The notes beneath the pieces are model-generated. The model saw only the letters and a program-made list of their open reading frames with translations. It did not search any database and was not told the DNA's origin. A stretch of 64,000 nt of DNA, from NCBI GenBank assembly GCA_030427205.1, contig JAUHXC010000031.1, positions 1 to 64,000 of the forward strand, in the 5' to 3' direction. This DNA comes from a bacterium (GTDB lineage Bacteria > Myxococcota_A > Bradymonadia > UBA7976 > UBA1532). The position numbers and the translations under genes were made by a program. Shown here one piece after another: positions 1 through 9,349 of this stretch (position 1 is its first letter; every line of letters begins with the position of its first letter).

Positions 1-2
1 GC

Positions 3-260
3 GCCATCCTCATCGCCGACCGCGCGCCCACCATCGACCGCCTGCGCCACTGCCCGCCGCCCACCGACGACGGCTGCGCGGTCGCTCCGCATCGGCCGAC
101 GATGCCGCCCTGGCCGCTGGGGGTGCTTCTGCTCGGGCTGCTGCGCCGGGTGCGCGGCGCAAGAGCGACCGCTGGCCCACGCGATCCCGGTCCTGGGCCG
201 CCGCTCGACGACGTGGCGTTGCCCGTTGTCGGTGACGCCCTCGACGCCCAGGGCAGATAG
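3..260 (+). CDS. C-terminal fragment of a secreted protein with a MYXO-CTERM-like tail (partial)
   Basis: The reading frame is open from the left edge to a TAG at 258-260, giving the last 85 residues of a protein whose start lies outside the window. About residues 34-50 hold a Trp-Pro-Leu followed by a hydrophobic run (GVLLLGLL) and then Arg-Arg-Val-Arg, the order of a myxobacterial C-terminal sorting helix. A Cys lies a few residues before it. A Pro/Asp-rich tail of about 35 residues follows the basic cluster, which is longer than usual for such tails. Function cannot be given. The frame is short and at the edge, so the call is moderate. Confidence 0.45.
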   Translation, partial: AILIADRAPTIDRLRHCPPPTDDGCAVAPHRPTMPPWPLGVLLLGLLRRVRGARATAGPRDPGPGPPLDDVALPVVGDALDAQGR

Positions 261-1113
261 GCGTCGGAGAGCCGCGGCGGGGCGATTCGGCCGAGAGCGG
301 ACCGGCCCGGCATCGCCCGCGACCCGCTCTCTCGCGCACCGAACTGCGGCGGGAGTCGCCCTCGACCCCGTTATTCGGCGACCGATCACCCGCCGAAGTC
401 GGGTCCGACCCGACCCGCGAGCGCGACGTTTGACCGAAAAGTGAGGCACCACCCGGATTCTGGACGTGCCATCGGGCGGGTCCGACGGGTACCCGTCCCT
501 GGCGGTGGCACAGTCTGCGATCCGGGTCCCACCCGTCTCCCAGCGCGTGGCGCTGCGTCCGATCGCGGGCCGGTGCGTCGGTCGGTATGCGGCGCTGTCG
601 CCCGATCCGGGAGCGTGCCGATCAGGTCTGCTGCGCCCCGCGCCCGACACGGGTGCATGGCGCCGAACGATCCCGGCGTCGTACTCGGCCCCGCCCACGG
701 GCAGGATCCGGTCGAGACCGGCGGCGCGGGCGGCGGGTGCGCGCTCGAACGGGCCCGAAACCACCGTCTGGTGGAGGATCGCCGCCGACTTCGAGGGTTT
801 TTCGGCGCCGAAGAGGCCGGGTCCGACGCCGTTCTGGCCGCCGAATGGCGTCCGGAGATCGGGTCCGAGGCGATTTCGGCGGGCAAACGGCAGAAATTCG
901 AGGGGTCGGGCCCGAATCGCAGCCTGTGCCACCCGGCGTAAACGCGAAGAAATTACCATGTGGACCAGCTCGGCTCGGGTTGAATCCTTCAGAAGTGCTG
1001 TAAAATAGAGCGAAAATGTTCGCGGACCGACATTTCTCTTGCAGTTCGAGGACGATCTCCCCACTTCTGGAGTCGCCTATTGAATTAGGGCTTTCTACAT
1101 AACGGAGCACCCC
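261..1113. other. Long non-coding leader, rich in short inverted repeats, upstream of the helical protein gene
   Basis: No open frame here has a ribosome site or recognisable protein; the frames present are shadows of high GC. The stretch has repeated GGGTCCGA words (near 401, 478, 819, 861) and inverted repeats: GTCGGGTC-C-GACCCGAC at 398-414, the palindrome GACGGGTACCCGTC at 484-497, and TCGGGCCCGA near 905. The word GAGGGGTCGGG at 900-910 recurs twice in the leader of the paralogous gene at 60081-61009. Base composition drops in GC after about 945, where a promoter is plausible. It may be a structured 5' leader, a regulatory array or an ncRNA gene; the sequence alone does not decide. Confidence 0.5.
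978..1006 (+). promoter_or_regulatory. Candidate promoter for the helical protein gene at 1114
   Basis: TAAAAT at 1001-1006 is preceded by TTGAAT at 980-985 (15 bp spacer) in an AT-richer patch that contrasts with the surrounding GC-rich sequence. The spacer is shorter than the usual 17 bp, so this is tentative. It would give a 5' UTR of about 100 bases and place most of the palindromic leader upstream of the start point. Confidence 0.3.
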
Positions 1114-2043
1114 ATGAACGACCGCAACGCGCCATACGCGCGCTACTTCAACGTCAACCGCCTCAGCCCGGGTCGCGCCGCGCTCGTCGCCCGCCAGCTC
1201 TTGCGCATGGCCCGCCAGTTCGGCGAAGCCATCCTCGTCGACCTCGCCGCCCGCCTGCTCGAGAGCGCCGACCTCTACGGGCGCATCGGCCACAACCGCC
1301 GCCGCCAGGGCGGCCGTCGCGGTGAGGGCAGCGCCTATCGCGTCGACAAGAAGGTCGACCGCAACGTGAAGGGCTACGCCGAGCAGCTCGACACGGTGAT
1401 CGCCGATCACGGCGAGCAGCACCCGCTCGGACGGGCGGCGATCGAGCTGCGCGACGCGACGGTGCCCGAGGGCCACTACGCGGTCACCGGGCTGCCCTAC
1501 GAAGACGAGGCCCAAGCCGTCGAGCGGATCGTGACCCGCATGCGCGAGGTCGACCGGGCGACGCTCGAGGGCATGAACGTGCTGTACTACCTCGAGCGGC
1601 TCGAGGCGCTGCTGCCCGAGTACTTCGCCGCGCTCGAGGTGCGGCGCATCGTCACCGCCGGCGACGTCAAGAGCGCCCGCGAGCAGATGCACCGCGACCT
1701 GTGCAACGTCGTGGCCTACATCTGCGCCCGCTTCAACCAGGCGCAGGACCAGCAGACCCGCGACGAGCTGCTCGCGCCCATCGACGACCAGCAGGACCGC
1801 GTCTCGGCCCTCGCCCGCGCCCGCCGCCTCGGCGGTGCCGCCGCCGCCGCCGCCCAGGCCGAGGCCGACAGCGAGGAGGCCGAGCTCGACGCGATGCTCG
1901 ACGAAGAGCTGGCCTTCGACGAGGGCGTCGAGCAGGACGCGGCCCCCGACGCCGTCGATGCCGCGGACGCCGTCGAGCTGCCGCCGGCCCCCGACGCCCC
2001 CGACGCCCCGATCCTGCGCCCGCTGAATCCGGGCGACGCGTAG
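1114..2043 (+). CDS. Hypothetical helical protein with acidic tail (309 aa), paralogue of 61010-61963
   Basis: The family is not recognised. The ATG has GGAG about 9 bases upstream. The protein has no signal peptide or membrane segment and looks almost entirely alpha-helical up to about residue 245; the last about 60 residues are Asp/Glu/Ala/Pro-rich and probably disordered. Conserved-looking blocks include LPYEDE (about 128), YLERLEALLPEYFAAL (about 158) and LLAPIDDQ (about 220). These align with YEE, WLDDLREIEPRYAASL and LMAPLDDQ in the gene at 61010-61963, and both proteins end in an acidic tail, so the two are paralogues. Each sits alone behind an 850-930 bp palindrome-rich non-coding region. 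A cytoplasmic role is likely; function is unknown. Confidence 0.8.
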   Translation: MNDRNAPYARYFNVNRLSPGRAALVARQLLRMARQFGEAILVDLAARLLESADLYGRIGHNRRRQGGRRGEGSAYRVDKKVDRNVKGYAEQLDTVIADHGEQHPLGRAAIELRDATVPEGHYAVTGLPYEDEAQAVERIVTRMREVDRATLEGMNVLYYLERLEALLPEYFAALEVRRIVTAGDVKSAREQMHRDLCNVVAYICARFNQAQDQQTRDELLAPIDDQQDRVSALARARRLGGAAAAAAQAEADSEEAELDAMLDEELAFDEGVEQDAAPDAVDAADAVELPPAPDAPDAPILRPLNPGDA

Positions 2044-2111
2044 GCCGCCCGGGGCGTCACCGGTCGCCAGGCGGCCGCATCTCATGCTGCGAACCAGAGA
2101 TGGAGGCGCAG

Positions 2112-2486
2112 ATGAGCAATACCCTGCAGCGAGAAGGCCGCTTCGAATTGTACGAGACCGCGAACGGGCATCACGTGCTGCGGCTGGGCGGCGACAAGCA
2201 GGACTATTGGGTGGCGGTGGTCAACGGCGATCTCGGTGACATGCTCGTGCTCACCAACAGCGACCACCCCGGCAGCGAGGTGGTGCGCGAGGGCGGTTAC
2301 TACTACGTCAAGTTCCGCGGGGATGATGACTTCATCGACCAGCCGCACCTCTTCCTGGCCAATCGCGGCGGCACCTACGACGAGTGGATCCTGCCCAATG
2401 GGTTGCCCAACGGGCAGGACAAGCAGAAGCGGCTGGTGCGCACGCCGCACACCGTCTCGCGGGCGAAGATCGACCAGCACGTCTGA
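2112..2486 (+). CDS. Hypothetical protein (124 aa)
   Basis: The ATG at 2112 is preceded by GGAGG at 2102-2106; an in-frame ATG at 2100 overlaps that site and is less likely. The protein is short, with no signal peptide. It is rich in aromatic and Gly/Asp residues (for example YYYVKF and GGTYDEWILP) and probably a small beta-rich fold. It lies about 70 bases after the helical protein gene and ends 12 bases before the convergent oxidoreductase gene. The family is not recognised. Confidence 0.7.
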   Translation: MSNTLQREGRFELYETANGHHVLRLGGDKQDYWVAVVNGDLGDMLVLTNSDHPGSEVVREGGYYYVKFRGDDDFIDQPHLFLANRGGTYDEWILPNGLPNGQDKQKRLVRTPHTVSRAKIDQHV

Positions 2487-2498
2487 CGTCGGCCGCGC

Positions 2499-3565
2499 TC
2501 AGCGGCTTCGCTCTCGGGCGTCGAGCCAGCGCCGCTGGGCTTCGAGCAGGCCGCTCACGGCGGTGAAGTCGGCGCCCTCGACGCGGGCGGCCAACTCACC
2601 CTCGAACAGCGTGCTCGCGGTGAGCGCCGCGCCGGTCAGATCGGCCCCCCGTAGATCGGCGCCGGCCAGCCGCGCGCCCTCCAGATCGGCGCCCCGCAGG
2701 TTGGCCCGGCGCAGATCGGCCCCGCGCAGATCGGACAGCGTGAGGTTGGCCCCGCGTAGATCGGCGCCGGCGAGCCGGGCGTCGCGCAGGTCGCAATTCT
2801 TCAGCTTGATGGCGCCCGGCGCGCGGTCGATGGGATCCCAGCCGCGTAGATCGGCGCTGCGCACGGTCTGCCGCCGCCAGCGGGCCAGCTTCGCGCCTCT
2901 GCGCAACGTCTCCAGCTCGGCCGGCTTGAGCGAGCCGCCGATATAGCGCTGGTCGCCGGGCCACGGGTCGGCGGTGTCGTGGTAGCCGTCGGTGCGCTCC
3001 CAATAGCCCAGGCGGTGCTCGGCGCAGAGCTCGATACGCCGCAGCCACTTCAGGCTCTTATAGAAGTAACGCCCGACCGTCACCGTGCGCAGCGGGCCGC
3101 CGTGGGCCGGCTCCAGCGGCGCGCCGTCGGCGGCGTGGGCCAGCCACGTCTGCTTCAGCGCCACGTCCAGCGGCAGCGAGGTGTCATGGTCGCGGGCCGA
3201 CCAGGCGACGAAGCGCACCGAGACGGCGTCGGGTCGCACGCCGACGTCGGCCAGCAGCTCGGCCAGCGGCAGGCCGGTGAAGACCGTCTGCCGGCGCGAC
3301 CAGCGGGTGACGCAGTGGATGTCCATGCGCAGGTCGCGTGATGGCAGGGCGCGATAGTCGGCCCAGGTCAGGTTCCGCGGGCGCTCGACGGCGCCGTCGA
3401 TGGTCAGCGACCAGCGATCGAGATCCAGCGCCTCGGGCAGCGGGGCCTTCTCGCCGACGATGGGGAGCTTGCGGGTGGCTTGCTGGTCGGGCGGCAGCCA
3501 GTCGGGGCCCTGATGGCTGCGGTCCAGGGGGGCAGGGGGCTCGGCGTCGCGCTGACCGTCGCCTT

Positions 3566-3569
<4 letters not shown>
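2499..3569 (-). CDS. Sulfite-oxidase-type molybdopterin oxidoreductase fused to pentapeptide repeats
   Basis: Residues about 35-235 match the oxidoreductase molybdopterin-binding fold (sulfite oxidase/MsrP type): an N-terminal SLTIDGAVERP strand, DIHCVTRWS carrying the probable Mo-ligating Cys, and GGPLRTVTVGRYFYKSLKWL near the end of the fold. The remaining about 110 residues are pentapeptide repeats of the A-D/N-L-R-G type (ADLRGANL, SDLRGADL), which form a right-handed beta-helix. No Tat or Sec signal is visible, so the enzyme is probably cytoplasmic; substrate unknown. The GTG start at 3569 overlaps the TGA of the mutase gene (GTGA) and has AGGAG upstream, so it is translationally coupled to propionyl-CoA metabolism genes. 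The upstream in-frame extension is only a shadow of the mutase gene. Confidence 0.85.
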
Positions 3570-5212
<1,643 letters not shown>

Positions 5213-5228
5213 GCTCTCGCTCCCGGGA

Positions 5229-5753
5229 TCAGCCCGCGGCCTCGGCCGGGGTGATGGTGATCAGCTCGGCGTCGCCGTCGACCCGGTCGTCGGCGGCGAC
5301 GTGGATCGCCTCGACCACGCCGGCGACCTCGGCCCGCAGCTCGTTCTCCATCTTCATCGCCTCGACGATGACCACGCCCTGACCGGCCTCGACCGCATCG
5401 CCGACGTCGACGAGCAGCTTGACGACCCGGCCGGGCATCGGCGATCGCACGGTGCCCGTGCCGCCGCCCGCGCCGCCGCCGCCGGCCCGCGCGCGCCGGC
5501 GGGCGGTGGCCGCGTCGAGCACCGTCAGCCGGCTATCGAGGCCCGAGTGCTGGCCGTGCTGGCCGTCGCCGCGCGCGCCGAGGTCGATCGCGCGGCTGGC
5601 GGCGCCGTCGAGCAGGTGCACCAGGCCGCCGTCGACGAAGGCGTCGACGATGCGGGTCTCGCCGTCGCCGATGCGGATGGCGTAGCGCCCCGCGCCGGCG
5701 GGGCTGACGTCGACCGGGTGGCTCTCGCCGCCGTATTCGATGGTGAAGCGCAT
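5229..5753 (-). CDS. Biotin carboxyl carrier protein of an acyl-CoA carboxylase
   Basis: 174 residues. The C-terminal about 75 residues form a biotinyl domain with the motif VIVEAMKMENEL; Lys134 is the expected biotinylation site. It is joined by an Ala/Arg/Gly-rich linker (about 82-100) to an N-terminal beta-domain that may contact the carboxylase core. The ATG at 5753 lies 10 bases after the biotin carboxylase stop, so the two probably form the split alpha subunit of a propionyl- or acetyl-CoA carboxylase. The adjacent mutase makes propionyl-CoA carboxylase the more likely. No carboxyltransferase (beta) gene is in the window. Confidence 0.9.
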   Translation of the reverse strand: MRFTIEYGGESHPVDVSPAGAGRYAIRIGDGETRIVDAFVDGGLVHLLDGAASRAIDLGARGDGQHGQHSGLDSRLTVLDAATARRRARAGGGGAGGGTGTVRSPMPGRVVKLLVDVGDAVEAGQGVVIVEAMKMENELRAEVAGVVEAIHVAADDRVDGDAELITITPAEAAG

Positions 5754-5763
5754 GTCGTCTACC

Positions 5764-7266
5764 TCACTTGAGCCCGCGGTTGCGGCCCGCGATCCGCCAG
5801 CCGCTCGCCGTCGCCGGCTGCACGTCGCGCTGCCGCTGCTTCGCCACCTCGGCCTCGTGGCGGGCGATGGCCGCCGCTGCGAGCAGGGTGTCGCGCCACT
5901 CACCGTCGGCCTTGCGCGCGGCGGGCAGCGGGGTGGCCAGCAAGCCGGTGTCGTAGCGCCCGGCGATGAAGTCGGGGTGGCGCAGGATGCGGTGGTGCAG
6001 CGCCCGGTTGGTGGTGATGCCCAGGACGCGGGTCTCGTCGAGCGCACGGTGCATTCGGCGGATGGCCTGCGCCCGATCGGACCCCCAGGTGCACAGCTTG
6101 GCGACCATCGGGTCGTAGCTCATCGGCACCGTCGAGTGCACGTCGACGCCGGCGTCGACCCGCACCCCGGGGCCGGTCGGCCACTCCAGGCCGGTGATGC
6201 GGCCGGGGGAGGGCAGGAAGGTCTCGGGGTCTTCGGCGTAGAGCCGGCACTCGAGCGCGTGGCCCCGTGGGATCAGGGTCTCCTGGCGCACGCCCATCGG
6301 CTGGCCGGCGGCGATCTTGATCTGCTCTTCGACCAGATCGACCCCGTAGACCATCTCGGTGACCGGGTGCTCGACCTGCAGGCGGGTATTCATCTCGAGG
6401 AAGTAGAAGCCCTGGTCGCCGCCCACCAGGAACTCGACGGTGCCCGCGCCGCGGTAGTCGCAGGCCCGTGCGGCGGCGACGGCGACCTCGCCCATGGCCT
6501 CGCGGGTGGCCTGGGTGATGAACGGGCTGGGGCACTCCTCGACGACCTTCTGGTGCCGCCGCTGCGCCGAGCACTCGCGCTCGCCGACCCACACCGCGTT
6601 GCCGTGGTCGTCGCACAGCACCTGGATCTCGACGTGGTGCGGCTCGACGATGAACTTCTCGACGTAGACCGCATCGTCGCCGAACGCGCCGGCGGCCTCG
6701 CGGCGGGCGGCGTCGACCGCGCCGACGAACTCGGCGGGGCCCTTGACCAGCCGCATGCCTTTGCCGCCGCCGCCGGCCGAGGCTTTGACCATCACCGGGA
6801 AGCCGATCTTCTCGGCGAACGCCAGCGCCGCCTGCGGGTCGGTGACCGGCTCGCTGAGGCCGGGCACGACCGGCACGCCGGCGGCCTCGACGGTGCGGCG
6901 GGCGGTGAGCTTGTCGCCCATGACCTCGATGGCTTTGGGCGGCGGGCCGATCCAGGTCAGGCCGGCCTCGGCGACCTTGCGAGCGAACGTGGCGTTCTCG
7001 CTGAGGAAGCCATAGCCCGGGTGGATCGCCTGGGCGCCGCTGCGGCGGGCGGCGTCGAGCACGGCGTCCATCACCAGATAGCTCTTCGACGAGGCCTCGG
7101 GGCCGACGCAGACGGCGGCGTCGGCCATGCGCACGTGCAGCGCGTGGCGGTCGGCCTCGGAGTAGATGGCGATCGGCGAGATGCCCAGGTCGCGCAGCGT
7201 GCGCATGACCCGGATGGCGATCTCGCCGCGGTTGGCGACAAGCACCCGCTCGAAGGGTGGGGACAT
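5764..7266 (-). CDS. Biotin carboxylase subunit (acyl-CoA carboxylase alpha, ATP-grasp)
   Basis: 500 residues, cytoplasmic. It carboxylates carrier-bound biotin using ATP and bicarbonate. Visible family blocks: FERVLVANRGEIAIRV at the N-terminus, HPGYGFLSENATFA, the Gly-rich ATP loop KASAGGGGKGM, ECSAQRRHQKVVEECPSP, FLEMNTRLQVEHPVTE and GHALECRLYAEDP. ATG 7266 has GAGGAG 5 bases upstream; a longer upstream frame to 7362 has no ribosome site. It is slightly longer than AccC (about 450), as in stand-alone PccA/AccC-type subunits. It heads the minus-strand block with the carrier protein, mutase and molybdopterin enzyme. Confidence 0.93.
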   Translation of the reverse strand: MSPPFERVLVANRGEIAIRVMRTLRDLGISPIAIYSEADRHALHVRMADAAVCVGPEASSKSYLVMDAVLDAARRSGAQAIHPGYGFLSENATFARKVAEAGLTWIGPPPKAIEVMGDKLTARRTVEAAGVPVVPGLSEPVTDPQAALAFAEKIGFPVMVKASAGGGGKGMRLVKGPAEFVGAVDAARREAAGAFGDDAVYVEKFIVEPHHVEIQVLCDDHGNAVWVGERECSAQRRHQKVVEECPSPFITQATREAMGEVAVAAARACDYRGAGTVEFLVGGDQGFYFLEMNTRLQVEHPVTEMVYGVDLVEEQIKIAAGQPMGVRQETLIPRGHALECRLYAEDPETFLPSPGRITGLEWPTGPGVRVDAGVDVHSTVPMSYDPMVAKLCTWGSDRAQAIRRMHRALDETRVLGITTNRALHHRILRHPDFIAGRYDTGLLATPLPAARKADGEWRDTLLAAAAIARHEAEVAKQRQRDVQPATASGWRIAGRNRGLK

Positions 7267-7368
7267 GTGCGCTCCTCGGTCGTGTTCCCTCGCGAAAGGC
7301 CGGGGGACGCTACCAGAGATCGCGCGTGAGGGGGAGTGGGTCGGGGCCCGTCGGGGCCCCATGGGCGG

Positions 7369-8820
7369 TCAGCTGCCGGCTTCGCCCCGCGCCCCGTGGA
7401 TCGCGATGAGCTGGGCCACGCAGCCGGTGAGCTTGCGCGCCATCTCGAGGTGCAGGAACTCGTTGGGGCCGTGGGCGTTGCTGTTGGGCCCGAGCACGCC
7501 GGTGATGACGAACTGCGCGCCGGGGAAGCGCTCGCCGAGCATGCCCATGAACGGGATGGTGCCGCCCTCGCCCATGTGCATCGCCGGCCGGTCGAACCAC
7601 GACTTCGACGAGGCGTCGAGGGCGTCGGTGAGCCACGGCTCGAGGATCGGCGCGTGCCAGCCCGAGGCGCCGCCGCCCTTGAGCGTCACCTTGGCCCCGT
7701 AGGGCACGTCGGTGGTCAGCGCCTCTTTCATCGCGGCGTAGGCCGCGTTTGCGTCGACGGTGGGCGGGGTGCGCAGGCTGAGCTTGAGCGCGGTGTGCGG
7801 CCGCAGCACGTTGCCCGCGTTGCCGATGGGCGGCAGGCCGTCGGCGCCGGTGACCTCGAGCCCCGGGCGCCACGTGCGGTTGAGGATGGCCTCGGCCAGA
7901 TCGCGGGTGGTCGGCTCGGCGCCGTCGACGAAGGGGAAGCGCTCGGTGATGACGTCGCCGAGCACCTCGGCGGCGGCGCGGGCCTGGCGGATGCGGGCCT
8001 CGGGGATGACCGTGTGGAAGGCCGGCAGCTTGATGGTGCCCAAGGCCGGGTCTTCGATGCGATCGAGCAGCTGGCGGGCGATGCGGAAGCTGGACGGCAC
8101 CACGCCGGTGGCGTCGCCGCTGTGCACGCCTTCGCCGAGGATCTCGACGTTCAGCTGGCCCATGACCAGCCCGCGCAGCGAGGTGGTGCACCACATCTGC
8201 TCGTAGTTGCCGGCCCCCGAGTCGAGGCAGACGACGAGATCGACCGGCCCGATGCGCGGGGCGAGGTGGTCGACATAGGCCGGCAGGTCGAAGCTGCCGC
8301 TCTCTTCGCAGGTCTCGATGAGGATCACGCAGCGGGCGTGGGGCACGCCCTGGTCGCGCAGGGCGTTGATCGCGGCCAGCGAGGCGAAGACCGCGTAGCC
8401 GTCGTCGGCCCCGCCGCGCCCGTAGAGCTTGCCGTCTTCGATGACCGGCTTCCACGGGCCGAGGTGATCGGCCCAGCCGACCATCTCGGGCTGCTTGTCG
8501 AGGTGGCCGTAGAGCAGCACGTTGCCCGGCGCGTCGCCGGGGATCTCGACCATCAGCACCGGCGTGCGCTCGCCGAGCTGCACGACCTCGATCTTCGCGT
8601 CGGCGGGCGCGTGCTCGATCACCCAGCGGTGCGCGAGGCCCATGGCGTCGGCGATGTAGCCGTTCTTGGCCCAGTCGGCGTCGAAGGCCGGCGACTTGGC
8701 GGGGATGCGGATGTAATCGACCAGCGTGGGGGTGATCGAGTCGTCCCACAGCGTATCGATCAGGCGGCGGGCGCGCGCGACGTCGAGCGGCCCGGGGGCG
8801 GTGTGTATCGGCTTCTGCAT
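7369..8820 (-). CDS. M20 family metallodipeptidase
   Basis: 483 residues, no signal peptide. Dinuclear zinc peptidase of the M20 family, closest in look to the carnosine-dipeptidase-like group. LLYGHLDKQPE supplies the first metal His and catalytic Asp, GRGGADDGYA the bridging Asp, and ILIETCEESGS the general-base Glu/Glu pair. A C-terminal His follows in SNAHGPNE. The insertion between is the usual dimerisation lid. The start at 8820 is chosen by family length; there is no good ribosome site there, and an in-frame ATG at 8856 would add 12 residues, also without a good site. A 102 bp gap separates it from the biotin carboxylase gene, so it may be transcribed separately. Confidence 0.88.
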   Translation of the reverse strand: MQKPIHTAPGPLDVARARRLIDTLWDDSITPTLVDYIRIPAKSPAFDADWAKNGYIADAMGLAHRWVIEHAPADAKIEVVQLGERTPVLMVEIPGDAPGNVLLYGHLDKQPEMVGWADHLGPWKPVIEDGKLYGRGGADDGYAVFASLAAINALRDQGVPHARCVILIETCEESGSFDLPAYVDHLAPRIGPVDLVVCLDSGAGNYEQMWCTTSLRGLVMGQLNVEILGEGVHSGDATGVVPSSFRIARQLLDRIEDPALGTIKLPAFHTVIPEARIRQARAAAEVLGDVITERFPFVDGAEPTTRDLAEAILNRTWRPGLEVTGADGLPPIGNAGNVLRPHTALKLSLRTPPTVDANAAYAAMKEALTTDVPYGAKVTLKGGGASGWHAPILEPWLTDALDASSKSWFDRPAMHMGEGGTIPFMGMLGERFPGAQFVITGVLGPNSNAHGPNEFLHLEMARKLTGCVAQLIAIHGARGEAGS

Positions 8821-8871
8821 GGGCAAGAGAATCGCGATTGCGGCTCGTGGTTGCAATCTACAGATTTACGT

Positions 8872-9138
8872 TTGCCGTGCTCGCTTGGGTCCCCTCGCTG
8901 CGCTCGGGCGGGATCTCCGCTCGATGCTCGGGTTCGCCTGCGGCTCACCGCTGCGCTCTCGCTCCGACCCGTCCGGGCCAGCCCGGAGACCCGCGCTGCG
9001 CGCGGCGGCTCGCTCGCGCTCGCGTGTTCGCGATCTGGGGTGATGGTCCGGGTCGAATCGCCGTGCGGGCGCGCACCGGGCCACTTCCAGGCGGTGGGCG
9101 CTCACGTCTCGCGCTGCGCGCTCGACTGCCTTCGGCTG
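8872..9138. repeat. Dispersed intergenic repeat, copy A
   Basis: Matches 53671-53939 along its length. Shared blocks in the same order include TTGCCGTGCTCG, GGGCGGGATCTCCGCTCG, ATGCTCGGG, GCTGCGCTCTCGCTCCGA, CCCGTCCG, CGCGTGTTCG and, at the end, TCACGTCTCGCGCTGCGCG plus CTGCCTTCGGCTG. The element contains many CGCTGCGCTCG-type words able to pair with each other. It encodes no protein. It is probably a non-autonomous or REP-like intergenic element. Confidence 0.7.
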
Positions 9139-9277
9139 TGGGGGTGAGTGGTGCTGTGGGATGGGCGGTGCTGAGGGTGGGCGTGATGAGCTTGTGGGCA
9201 GCGCTGTCTCACGTCTCGCGCGGAGCGCTCGACTGGCTTCGGCTGTGGGGTGGGTGGTGCTGAGGGTGGGCGTGATG
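9102..9277. repeat. Direct duplication at the distal end of repeat copy A
   Basis: The segment starting at 9102 (TCACGTCTCGCG ... CTTCGGCTGTGGGG, then GTGCTGAGGGTGGGCGTG) is repeated starting at 9209. The two units are offset by 107 bp and differ at a few positions. Copy B at 53671 has only one unit. Confidence 0.6.
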
Positions 9278-9298
9278 CGCCGGTGGGTCACGCTGTCT

Positions 9299-9339
9299 CG
9301 CGCCGAGCGCTCGCCTTGCTGCGGCATGCGCTCGGCGCG
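9299..9339 (-). terminator. Possible terminator hairpin after the Cys-rich lipoprotein gene
   Basis: Arms of 11 bp (CGCGCCGAGCG at 9299-9309, CGCTCGGCGCG at 9329-9339) enclose a 19-base loop. The hairpin lies 10 bases past the stop of the 9350-11935 gene. There is no T run after it on the minus strand, so intrinsic termination is uncertain. Confidence 0.4.
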
Positions 9340-9349
9340 ACCAGGGCGC

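Larger units (their letters stand above)
8821..9349. other. Non-coding intergenic region carrying a dispersed repeat
   Basis: This 529 bp stretch between two minus-strand genes holds no supportable gene. It contains copy A of a about 267 bp repeat (8872-9138) shared with 53671-53939, a partial direct duplication of its distal end (9209-9277) and a hairpin (9299-9339) just after the stop of the Cys-rich lipoprotein gene. Confidence 0.6.

Noticed and set aside
622..2085. Minus-strand frame opposite the left helical protein and its leader
   Set aside because: Antisense composition and no ribosome site; the plus frame has a good GGAG and a paralogue elsewhere in the window.
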